In this document: positions 37,021 through 46,161 of the stretch, in pieces
How the letters are laid out: every line of letters begins with the position of its first letter
Position numbering within the stretch: position 1 is the stretch's first letter
From: Flavobacterium taihuense
GTDB taxonomy: Bacteria; Bacteroidota; Bacteroidia; Flavobacteriales; Flavobacteriaceae
DNA length: 64,000 bases
Direction: 5' to 3'
Assembly: GCF_019351435.1 (NCBI RefSeq)
Contig: NZ_JAHWYN010000011.1
Span: 1-64,000, forward strand
The notes under the pieces: generated by a model
What the model was told of the DNA's origin: nothing
The model's input: only the letters and a program-made list of their open reading frames with translations
The model's database searches: none
Position numbers and translations under genes: made by a program

Positions 37021-38124
37021 ATGAAAGGTCTATTTAAACTTGGAACCGTTGCGGGCATAGGTATATTTATGCACTGGACTTTTGCTTTTCTTATATTGTT
37101 TGTCGTTTTTATAAATTATAAAAATGGACAAAATTCGATGCAAGCAGTATGGTCAGTATTGTTTATTTTATGTGTTTTTATTACCGTAGTACTACATGAA
37201 TTAGGTCACGCCCTTGTCGCAAAAAGTTATAATATAAAGACTAAGAGTATCACTCTTTTGCCAATAGGCGGAATTGCAAACTTAGAGCGCTTACCCGAAA
37301 AACCATCAGAAGAGTTATTTGTTGCTATAGCGGGACCTCTTGTAAATTTTGTTTTGGCACTTACAACGTATTTTTTTATTTCCATACCGAGTGATTCGGA
37401 GGAGTTGGCCGTTCAATTGTCCAGTGGTGTAAACGCCAATAATTTTTTTTTAAATTTCTATGTTGTAAATTTTACATTGGCAGTTTTTAATTTGATTCCC
37501 GCTTTTCCAATGGATGGAGGACGAGTTTTAAGAGCTTTACTGTCTTTTAGATTAGATCGAAGTGTAGCGACCAAAGTTGCCGTTCGAATTGGTCAGTTTA
37601 TTGCCATAGGGTTTGTTTTTTTTGGTGTTGCTTATAATCCAATTTTGATTTTAATTGGCTTGTTTGTCTTTTTTTATGCTCAAATTGAAGTTGAATCTGT
37701 CGCTTTTAAAAACGTACTCAAGGGATATACGGTAAGAAATGTAGTTATGAAAGAATATAAAACTATTGAAGCAAATGAATTATTAAAAAATGCGATAGCT
37801 ATTATTTTGCACAGTGAACATAAAAAGTTTTTGGTAACCCAAAACGGTATAGTTGTAGGGACATTAAACAAAAGTCAAATTATAAAAGCTTTTTCAGAAA
37901 AGGGAGATGAAGAATATGTCTACAATGTGATGGATAGCGATTTGTCCTTTATTGACATAGATACCCCATTAGAAAAAATTATTGAAAGAGTGTATGAAAA
38001 AAAATCAGCCGTTTTGCTAGTCAATGAAAATGAACGACTTGTAGGTATTTTGGATGCTGATATTCTTTCGGAATTTGTTTTGATAAGTTCAATAAAAGCA
38101 AACAGGATTAGTCAAATGAATTAA
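37021..38124 (+). CDS. Site-2 protease family M50 metalloprotease with CBS domains
   Basis: A 367-residue integral membrane protease. About six membrane segments surround the zinc motif HELGH at residues 59-63 and the second ligand motif [16 protein letters not shown] near residues 157-172. Residues of about 235-355 form a pair of CBS domains, which often bind adenine nucleotides, so activity may respond to energy charge. Enzymes of this class cut proteins within the membrane. It starts 6 bases after the ACP gene and is the last gene of the cluster. Confidence 0.9.
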   Translation: MKGLFKLGTVAGIGIFMHWTFAFLILFVVFINYKNGQNSMQAVWSVLFILCVFITVVLHELGHALVAKSYNIKTKSITLLPIGGIANLERLPEKPSEELFVAIAGPLVNFVLALTTYFFISIPSDSEELAVQLSSGVNANNFFLNFYVVNFTLAVFNLIPAFPMDGGRVLRALLSFRLDRSVATKVAVRIGQFIAIGFVFFGVAYNPILILIGLFVFFYAQIEVESVAFKNVLKGYTVRNVVMKEYKTIEANELLKNAIAIILHSEHKKFLVTQNGIVVGTLNKSQIIKAFSEKGDEEYVYNVMDSDLSFIDIDTPLEKIIERVYEKKSAVLLVNENERLVGILDADILSEFVLISSIKANRISQMN

Positions 38125-38346
38125 AGAATTTAGGATAGTATGGAAAAATGAAAATACATTCGTTGATTCAATAATTATCAAAAAAAACAGTATTAAAAAA
38201 ATATTTATTTGTTGATAAAAAACAGTCATTTATTGATGTTAATGATTACTTTTTTTGTAAATTTATAGTATAATTTTTTACATATAAATTACTGATTATT
38301 AGTTTGTTGTGTTTTTTTATTGTTGTGTTTTTATACCAATTTAAAG
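38125..38346. other. AT-rich gap before the retron locus
   Basis: A 222-base gap. It is extremely AT-rich and contains repeats of TTGTTGTG (near 38305 and 38323), which may mark a promoter for the retron-type transcript that follows (TATTGTTG resembles the -7 box with one mismatch). No terminator of the metabolic operon is evident. Confidence 0.35.
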
Positions 38347-38493
38347 ATGAATTTTTTTACTGCAAAAAATAAAAAAATTGAGGAATGGATCCAAAAGGAT
38401 TTGAAAAATAAAATTCCAAAACGGGACAAAAGAAATGTATTTATTCCAAGGCAGAATGAATTATTTTTTAGTCATTCCATAAAGAGCTGTTAG
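38347..38493 (+). CDS. Possible small protein upstream of the retron RNA
   Basis: A 48-codon frame from the ATG at 38347 to the TAG at 38491-38493. The product is basic (MNFFTAKNKKIEEWIQKDL at the start, then KIPKRDKRN) with no membrane segment. Its end overlaps the proposed 5' end of the structured RNA by about 18 bases. It could be a truncated or minimal partner of the retron, or a chance frame in its leader. No family is recognised. Confidence 0.35.
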   Translation: MNFFTAKNKKIEEWIQKDLKNKIPKRDKRNVFIPRQNELFFSHSIKSC

Positions 38494-38658
38494 TATGTTA
38501 CTAACAACGGAGCCGTGAGTCACTGCTCTGTAATTGAATGCTTTTTCAAGCACAGGCTTTAAAAGATCTTCGCAGAGCTACGACCTTTTAAACCTGTTTC
38601 TTAATTGGGAAGCGGGATATAAAATCCCACTTCCCATTAATGATTTTTGCATTATGGA
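38476..38658 (+). ncRNA. Candidate retron msr-msd RNA
   Basis: Stable stems follow one another just upstream of the reverse transcriptase. AGAGC (38483-38487) pairs with GCTCT (38525-38529) and encloses an 8-bp hairpin TGTTAGTA/TACTAACA (38488-38495, 38499-38506). The segment TGAGTCACTGCTCTG (38516-38530) resembles TGAGTTACTGTCTG at the msr/msd junction of retron Ec86, from memory. A long msd-like stem follows: ACAGG plus TTTAAAAG (38552-38565) with CTTTTAAA plus CCTGT (38585-38597), loop of 19. Then GGGAAGCGGGAT (38607-38618) pairs with ATCCCACTTCCC (38624-38635) with one mismatch. The flanking 7-mers TCCATAA (38476-38482) and TTATGGA (38652-38658) could be the a1/a2 ends. The boundaries are provisional. 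Confidence 0.55.
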
Positions 38659-39706
38659 TTTTACACAATATAGTTTCGCCTTTTCAAAAGAAGCCTTAAA
38701 ATTTGGCTATACTGAACAGAATATAAAACGCTGTCTGGATTATGCAGTGGTTTTGTTTTCTCATGATGTTCCGGTTATCTATAATACATCACATTTGGCT
38801 CAGCTGGTGGGCTACAAAAAAGAATACCTCAAGAAAGCAACACTTTACACGAACAGCTTTTATAGAAATTTCGAAATCGTTAAAAAGAACGGAAGTAAAC
38901 GACTTATTTCAGAACCGTTACCGAGCTTAAAAGAGATTCAGCTTTGGATTCTCAAAAATATACTCTACAAAATTCCCGTTAGTCCTGTTGCCAAAGCCTA
39001 TAAACCCAATGTAAGGATTATTGAAAACCTAAAATTTCATAGAAATCAGCCTAAGGTATTGACACTAGACTTGAAAAATTTTTTCCCTTCCATAAAAATA
39101 AATGCGATTAAAAATATTTTTATTGACTTAGGTTATTCTAAATTCGTCTCAAGATTACTGGCTAAATTGTGTACCAAAGAGGATGCATTACCTCAAGGAG
39201 CACCTACAAGTCCATATCTTTCTAATTTGATTTTTAAAAAGGCGGATGCGTTGATTTTTGATTTTTGCAAACAAAGAAAGATCCGATACACCCGATATGC
39301 CGATGATTTATGTTTTTCGGGTGATTTTAATGAGGAAGAACTGTTAGAAAAAGTGACTGATATTGTTGAGGATATGAATTTTAGCATAAATAAAAGTAAA
39401 ACAAAACTAATGTTGCCCAACACACGACAAACCGTTATAGGTATTGTGGTCAATGAGAAACCGCAAGTTGTGTTTCATAAACGTAATGCACTAAGGCAAG
39501 CGGTGTATTATATCAAAAAATTTGGACTCAATGAGCATCAGGAATGCAAAGGGATATTGCAAAACAATTATTTGGAGCATTTGTTGGGAAAAATAAATTT
39601 TGTGCTTCAAATAAATCCCAAAGACACTGAATTCCGTAATTATAAAGATTTTTTAATTGATTTAAAAAAGAAAAATGAATGGAGTAAACCGGTATTTCAT
39701 CATTAG
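38654..39706 (+). CDS. Retron-type reverse transcriptase
   Basis: The ATG at 38654 is chosen (350 residues); the frame is open 40 codons further up to a TTG, but that part overlaps the RNA stems and does not look like protein. The N-terminal MDFTQYSFAFSKEALKF helix and DVPVIYNTSHLAQLVG fit retron reverse transcriptases. Motifs visible are RLISEPLPSLKEIQLWI, DLKNFFPSIK, LPQGAPTSPYLSNL and the catalytic YADDLCFSG, with a QTVIGIVVN near the VTG position. The NAxxH motif of retrons appears as NLKFH. No maturase or endonuclease domain is attached. No effector gene follows; dnaJ comes next. It should use the upstream RNA as primer and template to make msDNA, probably for phage defence. Confidence 0.85.
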   Translation: MDFTQYSFAFSKEALKFGYTEQNIKRCLDYAVVLFSHDVPVIYNTSHLAQLVGYKKEYLKKATLYTNSFYRNFEIVKKNGSKRLISEPLPSLKEIQLWILKNILYKIPVSPVAKAYKPNVRIIENLKFHRNQPKVLTLDLKNFFPSIKINAIKNIFIDLGYSKFVSRLLAKLCTKEDALPQGAPTSPYLSNLIFKKADALIFDFCKQRKIRYTRYADDLCFSGDFNEEELLEKVTDIVEDMNFSINKSKTKLMLPNTRQTVIGIVVNEKPQVVFHKRNALRQAVYYIKKFGLNEHQECKGILQNNYLEHLLGKINFVLQINPKDTEFRNYKDFLIDLKKKNEWSKPVFHH

Positions 39707-39997
39707 TTCAAACAAGTGATCTCGATGTCTAGTGCTGGATAATTTTTTTTTTGAGGAAAAGTTATTTTGAGGAATATCACTGTTTTTTATTTTTTCTACT
39801 TTATGTCCAGGCGATTGTTCCGACTGTTTTTATTCCAAAAAAAGCGCTTACAATTAGCTTTCATTTTGACGATTAGTGTCGAAATAAATGATTAAATTTG
39901 ATGAGGCAATTGCTTTATTTTCAGTTGTTTTTTCTTTTTTAGTTATGACCAAGAATTGGTATTTATAGCACATCCAAATTTGATAAACGAAGTAAAA

Positions 39998-40900
39998 ATG
40001 GCATTTATAGATTATTACAAAGTATTAGAGATAGATAAAAGTGCAACGGAAGCCGATATCAAAAAAGCGTACCGAAAATTGGCACGTAAATACCATCCCG
40101 ATTTAAATCCCAACGATAAAGAAGCCGAAAGAAAATTCAAAGAACTCAATGAAGCCAATGAGGTTTTGAGCAATCCTGAGAATCGAAAAAAATACGATCA
40201 GTATGGTGAAAACTGGCAACATGGAGAGGAATATGAAAAAGCCAGACAGCAGCAACAACACTATCAAAACGATGGAGGACAACGAGGTGGTTTTGGCGGA
40301 TTTTCTGGTGGTGGGGACTATTCTGATTTTTTTGAATCGATGTTTGGTGGAGGGGCTTCAAGAGGCAGAGGACGTACAGCAGCTTTTAAGGGACAAGATT
40401 TTAATGCCGAATTGCATTTGGACTTAAAAGATGTTTACACTACTCACAAACGCACCCTTACGATCAATGGTAAAAACATACGATTGACCATTCCTGCAGG
40501 TGTTGAAAACGGTCAAATCATAAAGATTCCGGGGCAAGGAGGTGAAGGTGCTAATGGCGGACCAAAAGGCGATTTGTATCTTACTTTCAATATTGAAAAT
40601 CACACGAATTTCAAACTGGATAAACATAATTTATACACAACGGTCAATTTAGATTTATATACAGCAATTTTAGGCGGCGAGATTATGGCCAATACCTTTG
40701 ATGGAAAAGTTAAATTAACGGTTAAACCCGGTACTCAAAATGGCACCAAAGTAAAACTGAAAGGCAAGGGCTTTCCTGTTTATAAAAAAGAGGGAGAATT
40801 TGGTGATTTATACATTTCGTACCAAATTATATTACCCACAAACCTTACCGAAAAAGAAAAAGAATTATTTACAGAATTGGCTAAGCTAAGAACCCTATGA
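39998..40900 (+). CDS. DnaJ/CbpA-type J-domain co-chaperone
   Basis: The ATG at 39998 is chosen, giving 300 residues; an upstream TTG adds 14 non-homologous residues. The J domain (residues 1-70) carries the HPD triplet in [11 protein letters not shown] Gly/Phe-rich linker follows, and a C-terminal substrate-binding region is present without the cysteine-rich zinc domain, as in CbpA (class II Hsp40). It stimulates DnaK ATPase activity. The next gene is its probable regulator CbpM, as in other bacteria. Confidence 0.92.
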   Translation: MAFIDYYKVLEIDKSATEADIKKAYRKLARKYHPDLNPNDKEAERKFKELNEANEVLSNPENRKKYDQYGENWQHGEEYEKARQQQQHYQNDGGQRGGFGGFSGGGDYSDFFESMFGGGASRGRGRTAAFKGQDFNAELHLDLKDVYTTHKRTLTINGKNIRLTIPAGVENGQIIKIPGQGGEGANGGPKGDLYLTFNIENHTNFKLDKHNLYTTVNLDLYTAILGGEIMANTFDGKVKLTVKPGTQNGTKVKLKGKGFPVYKKEGEFGDLYISYQIILPTNLTEKEKELFTELAKLRTL

Positions 40901-40978
40901 AATCGCTATAATTCAAAAAAAATGAATAGTGATAATGAATTGCGATGCCATTTGTAACTACCTATAAAAAATACATCT

Positions 40979-41272
40979 ATGAAAACAGATAACTTAATTC
41001 TTTTGAAAACTGTTAGCTCTCACTATCAAGTAGAGCTTTCTTTCTTTAATCATCTTCATGATTTGGGTTTAATTGAAATTGAAATCATGGAGCAATCTCC
41101 CTATCTTCACGAAAAACAAATCCATAATTTGGAGCGAATGATTCGGATTCATCATGAACTAGATGTGAATCCCGAAGGGATAGACGTTGTTTTTAATCTT
41201 TTGCAAAAAATAGAACATTTGCAAAAGGATTTAATGGCTGCACAAAATAGACTTAGACTGTATGAGAATTAA
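40979..41272 (+). CDS. cbpM: Chaperone modulator CbpM-like protein
   Basis: A 97-residue protein of the MerR/CbpM type, starting MKTDNLILLKTVSSHYQVEL and carrying HDLGLIEIEIMEQSPYLHEKQIHNLERM, which is the characteristic MerR-fold helix and wing. The C-terminal third is a helix (HLQKDLMAAQNRL). In other bacteria CbpM binds the J domain of CbpA and inhibits it. The pairing with the J-domain gene 78 bases upstream supports the call. Confidence 0.8.
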   Translation: MKTDNLILLKTVSSHYQVELSFFNHLHDLGLIEIEIMEQSPYLHEKQIHNLERMIRIHHELDVNPEGIDVVFNLLQKIEHLQKDLMAAQNRLRLYEN

Positions 41273-41327
41273 AAAAAATAGCATTCATTTTGTAATTAAT
41301 AGACAAAGGAAATTACTGGAATATTCG

Positions 41328-41335
41328 TATATTTG
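41328..41335 (+). promoter_or_regulatory. -7 element upstream of the Mla operon
   Basis: TATATTTG is a perfect -7 match 35 bases before the mlaE start. No TTG box is found at the expected distance, so support is partial. Confidence 0.35.
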
Positions 41336-41370
41336 AGTACCATTCGTATTAAAAATTAATTCATAAAGGA

Positions 41371-42153
41371 ATGAATACTATTTTTAGGATTATCGAAATA
41401 TTCAAAGAATTTTTTCTGGAAATTGGCGAGCTGTCTGATTTTGCGGGTCGTTTTTTTAAGGAAGTATTCAAGCGTCCTTTAGAATTCAAAGAATTTCTTA
41501 GACAGTGTTATAATATGGGCAACCGCTCCTTGCTTCTTGTTGGGGTTACGGGATTTATTATCGGATTGGTATTTACTTTGCAATCCAGACCCACTTTGCA
41601 ACAATTTGGAGCTGTTTCTTGGATTCCCGCTATGGTAAGTGTTTCTATTATTAGAGAAATTGGTCCGATCATTACGGCTCTGATTTGTGCAGGACGTATC
41701 GGTTCAGGAATTGGTGCCGAACTGGGTTCGATGCGTGTGACCGAGCAAATTGATGCGATGGAAGTTTCAGGAACAAATCCTTTCAAATATTTAGTAGTTA
41801 CCAGAATATTGGCGACCACTTTGATGTTGCCAATTTTAGTATTTATAGGTGATGGCGTGGCGCTTTTGGGTTCCTTTTTGGTTGAAAATTTAAAAGGAGA
41901 CGTTTCTTTATTGCTGTATTTTACTCAGGTTTTCAATCATCTCGAGTTTTTTGATGTTATTCCCTCAACAATTAAGTCTTTCTTTTTTGGTTTTGCCATT
42001 GGGCTTGTTGGTTGTTTCAAAGGATATTATTGCAAAAAAGGAACGGCAGGAGTGGGACTGGCGGCTAATTCGGCGGTAGTTTTTTCTTCGATGTTGCTTT
42101 TTATTATTGACTTTATAGCGGTTTTTGTTTCTAATGTTTTTTATGATGTCTAG
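41371..42153 (+). CDS. mlaE: MlaE-type ABC transporter permease
   Basis: A 260-residue permease of the MlaE family with about five membrane segments (for example LLLVGVTGFIIGLVFTLQ). Characteristic family motifs are IREIGPIITALICAGRIGSGIGAELGSMRVTEQIDAM and SFFFGFAIGLVGCFKGYYC. It forms the membrane core of a lipid (phospholipid) transport complex with the ATPase and the MCE protein encoded next. The gene stops 5 bases before the start of the ATPase gene. Confidence 0.92.
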   Translation: MNTIFRIIEIFKEFFLEIGELSDFAGRFFKEVFKRPLEFKEFLRQCYNMGNRSLLLVGVTGFIIGLVFTLQSRPTLQQFGAVSWIPAMVSVSIIREIGPIITALICAGRIGSGIGAELGSMRVTEQIDAMEVSGTNPFKYLVVTRILATTLMLPILVFIGDGVALLGSFLVENLKGDVSLLLYFTQVFNHLEFFDVIPSTIKSFFFGFAIGLVGCFKGYYCKKGTAGVGLAANSAVVFSSMLLFIIDFIAVFVSNVFYDV

Positions 42154-42157
42154 CGCT

Positions 42158-42910
42158 ATGGAAAACAATATAGACAATACAAAATCGATAGTAGTCATCA
42201 AAGATTTGAAAAAAAGTTTTGGTGATAATTGCGTATTGGATGGATTTAATTTGGAACTTTTTCAAGGAGAAAACCTTGTTGTCATGGGAAAATCAGGTTC
42301 GGGAAAATCGGTTATGATCAAATGCCTAATCGGATTGGAAGAACCAGATGAAGGGAGTATTGAAGTCATGGGAAAAGACATCAAACAACTTTCTCGAGAA
42401 GCTCTGGATGAACTTAGAACCGAAGTGGGATTTCTTTTTCAAGGGAGTGCTTTATATGATTCGATGTCGGTTCGCGAAAATTTGGAATTTCCTTTGAGAC
42501 GGCACACCAAAAAATTTGGAATTATTCAAGATACAACTCCTTTGGTAATGGAAGCATTGGAGAGTGTAGGATTGGCCAATACGATTGACTTGATGCCCAA
42601 TGAACTTTCGGGCGGTATGAAGCGTAGAATTGCCTTGGCGCGAACGTTGATTTTGAAACCAAAAATCATTTTGTATGATGAGCCAACAACAGGACTGGAC
42701 CCCATTACCTCAAAAGAAATTTTAATGCTGATGGTGTCTGTTCAAAAAAAATACAATACTTCGTCCATAATCATAACGCACGATGTGGATTGTGCCAGAA
42801 TGATTTCGAATCGGATGATTTTATTAATTGACGGAATTAATTATGCCGAAGGAACTTTTGAAACTTTATTAAGTTCTAAAGATCCAAAAGTACAAGCTTT
42901 CTTTAAATAA
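42158..42910 (+). CDS. mlaF: MlaF-type ABC transporter ATP-binding protein
   Basis: The ATG at 42158 is chosen (250 residues); an upstream in-frame ATG lies inside mlaE. The Walker A motif GKSGSGKSV, signature LSGGMKRR, Walker B IILYDEPTTGLD and His switch ITHD are all present, spaced as in MlaF/Ttg2A proteins. It powers lipid transport between the inner and outer membrane with the MlaE permease. It starts 5 bases after the mlaE stop. Confidence 0.92.
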   Translation: MENNIDNTKSIVVIKDLKKSFGDNCVLDGFNLELFQGENLVVMGKSGSGKSVMIKCLIGLEEPDEGSIEVMGKDIKQLSREALDELRTEVGFLFQGSALYDSMSVRENLEFPLRRHTKKFGIIQDTTPLVMEALESVGLANTIDLMPNELSGGMKRRIALARTLILKPKIILYDEPTTGLDPITSKEILMLMVSVQKKYNTSSIIITHDVDCARMISNRMILLIDGINYAEGTFETLLSSKDPKVQAFFK

Positions 42911-42918
42911 GTATAAAA

Positions 42919-43896
42919 ATGGAAAAAACTGCTTCAGAGAAAATTAAATTAGGCCTTTTTGTTATTTCAGGACTGATGCTCTTTATTCTTGTCGTTTATT
43001 TTATTGGAAACAAACAAAAAATGTTTGGAAGAACCGATCATCTCACGGCTGTTTTTAGCAATGTAAACGGATTGCAATTGGGAAATAATGTTCGGTATTC
43101 GGGGATTAACATCGGTACAGTTCGAGGGATTGATATGGTAAATGATACAACCATCAATGTGGATATGATTATCGATAAATCAATGTTTCCGCACATCAAA
43201 AAAAATGCTTTGGCAAGTATCGGTTCAGATGGTTTGGTAGGGAGCATGGTAATCAATATCGCCCCGGGAAAAGGAAATCAACCACATATAGAAGCTGGCG
43301 ATGTAATACAATCGTCTGGTCGCGTTCGTACCGATGATTTGTTGAATACGTTGAGTGTCACCAATAAAAATGCCGCTTTACTCACGGTCGATTTGCTTAA
43401 AATCACCAAAGAAATTACTCAAGGGAAAGGAACTTTGGGAACCTTAGTCAATGATACGCTCATGGCGTCCGATTTGAAAAACACTATGAATTACTTAAAA
43501 ATGACAAGCAAAGGAACCACGGAAACCGTTGAGAACTTAAATAAAATGGTTATGGCTTTGGGAGATAAAAACAATGTGATTGGTGTTTTGAATGATCCGG
43601 CTGTTGCCCAAAAAATAAAAAGCATTGTAATCAATTTAGATCAATCCAGCCAAGAGATTAACAAAGTGGTAACCAACTTAAATGCCACTGTTTCGAACAT
43701 CAAAAACGGAAATGGAGCTATCAATTATTTGTCAAACGATCCGAATTTGGTCAAAAAAATAGATTCGACCATGACCAATTTAAATAAAGCAACAATTCTC
43801 TTGAATGAAGACCTTGAAGCTATGAAACATAGTTTTTTATTAAAAGGTTATTTTAAAAAACAGGAAAAGGCCAAAAAGAATGCTAATGGACTTTAA
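42919..43896 (+). CDS. mlaD: MCE/MlaD family lipid-binding protein
   Basis: A 325-residue protein with one N-terminal membrane anchor (LGLFVISGLMLFILVVYFIG) and an MCE domain (residues of about 37-115, with VNGLQLGNNVRYSGINIGTV and GLVGSMVINI). A long helical C-terminal tail of about 200 residues is rich in Asn, Thr and Leu. It is periplasmic and binds the transported lipid. The downstream cysteine desulfurase gene converges on it with a 4-base overlap of stop regions. Confidence 0.88.
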   Translation: MEKTASEKIKLGLFVISGLMLFILVVYFIGNKQKMFGRTDHLTAVFSNVNGLQLGNNVRYSGINIGTVRGIDMVNDTTINVDMIIDKSMFPHIKKNALASIGSDGLVGSMVINIAPGKGNQPHIEAGDVIQSSGRVRTDDLLNTLSVTNKNAALLTVDLLKITKEITQGKGTLGTLVNDTLMASDLKNTMNYLKMTSKGTTETVENLNKMVMALGDKNNVIGVLNDPAVAQKIKSIVINLDQSSQEINKVVTNLNATVSNIKNGNGAINYLSNDPNLVKKIDSTMTNLNKATILLNEDLEAMKHSFLLKGYFKKQEKAKKNANGL

Positions 43897-45014
43897 ATAC
43901 TTTTCAATCCTTCCATTAACAAATCAATATCTTCTTTGGTGTTAAAATGACTGAAAGAAATACGAATACTTGGTTTTTTTAGATCATCATTCGATAACAT
44001 TTCGGCTAGTACGTGAGAAGGTCTAATGCTTCCGGATTGACAGGCACTGCCTCTGGAAACGGCTATTCCTTTCATGTCCAAATGAAACAAAAGCATAGCA
44101 GTTTTACTTTCGTCAAAAGGTAAAATTACATTGAGTAAATTGTAAAAGGTGTTTTCTCCATTGATTTTAAAATCAGGAAAATCGGTTTTTAGTTTTTTGA
44201 TAGTATAGTTTTTCAATGATGCAATGTAGTCGCTTTCGGTTTCCAGGTTTTGATAGGATAGTTCTAGAGCCCTTGCCATTCCTGCAATTTGATGAATGGC
44301 TTCAGTTCCTGGTCGTTGTCCTTTTTCTTGCTCCCCACCAAAAAATAAAGGTTGCAATCCAGAATTTTTTCGGACAAAAGCAAAACCAACTCCTTTTGGT
44401 CCGTGAAATTTATGGGCACTGGCGACAATAAAATCGATTGGAATATCTTGCAAATCAATTTTGGTTTTCCCGATGGATTGTACGGTATCCGAATGAAATA
44501 AAGTATGGTGCTCTTTACAAATCTGGCATACTCTATCGAGATCCAAAATAGTTCCTGTTTCATTATTGACATGCATTAAGGAAACCAAAGTCTTTTTTTC
44601 TTCCGATAGTAATTCGACCAAATGGGTTAGATCTACTTCGCCATTGGGTTTGATTTTTACATAATCGACTTGAATGGAGTACTCATTTTGTAAAGCTATC
44701 GCTGTATGTAATACCGCATGATGCTCTATTTTACTGGTAATTATTCGGGTTACTTTCAAGTCCTTTACAGCTGATCTCAAAATCCAATTATTGGCTTCGG
44801 TACCACAGGAAGTGAAAATAATTTCGGCAGCCGTAGCATTTATTTGCTTGGCTATCGATTTTCTGGAAAGCTCCAAAATACTTTTGGCATTGCGTCCCAA
44901 ACTATGTGTAGAAGACGGATTACCATAATCCTCGGTCAATATTTTGGTCATTTCTGCAATCACTTCAGGATGAAGTTGTGTGGTTGATGCATTATCAAGA
45001 TAAACTTTTTTCAT
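43893..45014 (-). CDS. Cysteine desulfurase
   Basis: A 373-residue PLP enzyme that removes sulfur from cysteine for iron-sulfur cluster and thio-nucleoside synthesis. The motif VYLDNASTTQLHPEV opens it, the PLP Lys is in SAHKFHGPKGVGF and the catalytic Cys lies in GSACQSGS near residue 320. The short loop around that Cys fits the IscS/NifS branch (class I) rather than SufS. No iscU-like gene is adjacent, so the acceptor is unknown. It overlaps the last four bases of mlaD on the opposite strand. Confidence 0.92.
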   Translation of the reverse strand: MKKVYLDNASTTQLHPEVIAEMTKILTEDYGNPSSTHSLGRNAKSILELSRKSIAKQINATAAEIIFTSCGTEANNWILRSAVKDLKVTRIITSKIEHHAVLHTAIALQNEYSIQVDYVKIKPNGEVDLTHLVELLSEEKKTLVSLMHVNNETGTILDLDRVCQICKEHHTLFHSDTVQSIGKTKIDLQDIPIDFIVASAHKFHGPKGVGFAFVRKNSGLQPLFFGGEQEKGQRPGTEAIHQIAGMARALELSYQNLETESDYIASLKNYTIKKLKTDFPDFKINGENTFYNLLNVILPFDESKTAMLLFHLDMKGIAVSRGSACQSGSIRPSHVLAEMLSNDDLKKPSIRISFSHFNTKEDIDLLMEGLKSI

Positions 45015-45016
45015 TG

Positions 45017-45940
45017 TTATTTAGATTTTGAATCCTCAACAATTGTTTGGGATTTGTGTTTTTTGCCAAAAATTATTTTCTTGTTAAAAACAATAATGGA
45101 GACCAAAATTAAGGAATAAGAAACCATTTGAAGCAAAGTAACTTGCTCTTTAAAGTAAAAAATAGCCAGGCAAAAATTGATGATGGGATTGATGTACATC
45201 AAGATACCCACAGTTGATGAGTTGATTCCTTTTAAAGCATACAAATTTAGAAAAAGGGGGATAATCGTAAAAAATACGACGATGCATAATAAGCAAGTAT
45301 AAAATAAGGGTTCTGTTGGGATAACGCCACTGTATCTTGGATAAAATGGCAAAATGAGTAAAGCAACAAAAAGCAATTGAATGTTCAAAACCAGAAATTT
45401 ATCAATCTCACTATTCTTGCGCTGACTGACCAAGTACAAAGCATAAGTTGCAGCAACAGCCAAACTGTAAAAAATGTCTTGAAAATGATTGATTGACAAT
45501 AAGGTACAGCTTATAACACTTATGGAAACCGCTAACCATTGCCATTTACTTAATTTTTCGTGCAGCAAAAAGAAGGCGAAAACAGTTGTCAAAATGGGGC
45601 AAATCAAGTATGCGAGAGAACCCGCCTTGACACTCACATGATTGACAACATAAATAAAAATAAACCAGTTGGAAGCTAAAATCATTGCCCCAACTAAGGT
45701 CAATACAATAATATTTCTTTTTCTTTTTGAAGGCATTTCAGTAAAATCATTCCAGTTTTTGCGAATACTCTTTCTTCTAAAAACGAGATTTATGGCAGTC
45801 ATGGTTAACACACTAAAAAATACACGATAAAACAAAATATCCAAAGAAGGATAACTCGATATGGGTTTTAATGCAAGACTAAAAAAGCCCCAGATAAAAA
45901 AAGCGCAAAAAGCGGCGAGGTAGTATTTGTATTTTTTCAT
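45017..45940 (-). CDS. EamA/RarD-family transporter
   Basis: The ATG at 45940 is chosen because a -7 promoter element (45960-45967) lies between it and an upstream start. The 307-residue product has about ten hydrophobic segments in two repeats of five, as in EamA drug/metabolite transporters. The segments AFCAFFIWGFFSLALKPI and MTAINLVFRR fit RarD-like proteins. A substrate cannot be named. It starts 2 bases past the cysteine desulfurase start region and is read in the same direction, so the two may share a transcript. Confidence 0.85.
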   Translation of the reverse strand: MKKYKYYLAAFCAFFIWGFFSLALKPISSYPSLDILFYRVFFSVLTMTAINLVFRRKSIRKNWNDFTEMPSKRKRNIIVLTLVGAMILASNWFIFIYVVNHVSVKAGSLAYLICPILTTVFAFFLLHEKLSKWQWLAVSISVISCTLLSINHFQDIFYSLAVAATYALYLVSQRKNSEIDKFLVLNIQLLFVALLILPFYPRYSGVIPTEPLFYTCLLCIVVFFTIIPLFLNLYALKGINSSTVGILMYINPIINFCLAIFYFKEQVTLLQMVSYSLILVSIIVFNKKIIFGKKHKSQTIVEDSKSK

Positions 45941-45959
45941 TGAAAAATTAAATTCGTTG

Positions 45960-45967
45960 CAAAGATA
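45960..45967 (-). promoter_or_regulatory. -7 element of the EamA transporter promoter
   Basis: On the minus strand the sequence is TATCTTTG. It lies 20 bases before the ATG at 45940 and fixes the start. Confidence 0.45.
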
Positions 45968-46161
45968 AGGATTTCTGCAGCGAATGGATTTTAGAAAATA
46001 ATTATTCATGGAGTAGGTTTTTTGAAAAGAGATACAGATTGCATAAATTCACTCAGATTTATCGGTGATATTCCGTGTAATATGTGTTAAAAAGAACCTT
46101 TTTGTTTCGTAAAGTTTAAGAAACAAATTAAAAATTCTATTTTTGTTCAAAATAAAAAATA

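Noticed and set aside
38534..38653. A 40-codon N-terminal extension of the reverse transcriptase starting at a TTG
   Set aside because: The segment is covered by strong RNA stems and does not resemble the N-terminus of retron reverse transcriptases, whereas the ATG at 38654 begins a normal one.
38654..39706. Group II intron or diversity-generating-retroelement reverse transcriptase
   Set aside because: There is no maturase or endonuclease domain, no intron domain V-like structure and no variable-repeat pair was seen; the N-terminus and motifs fit retrons.
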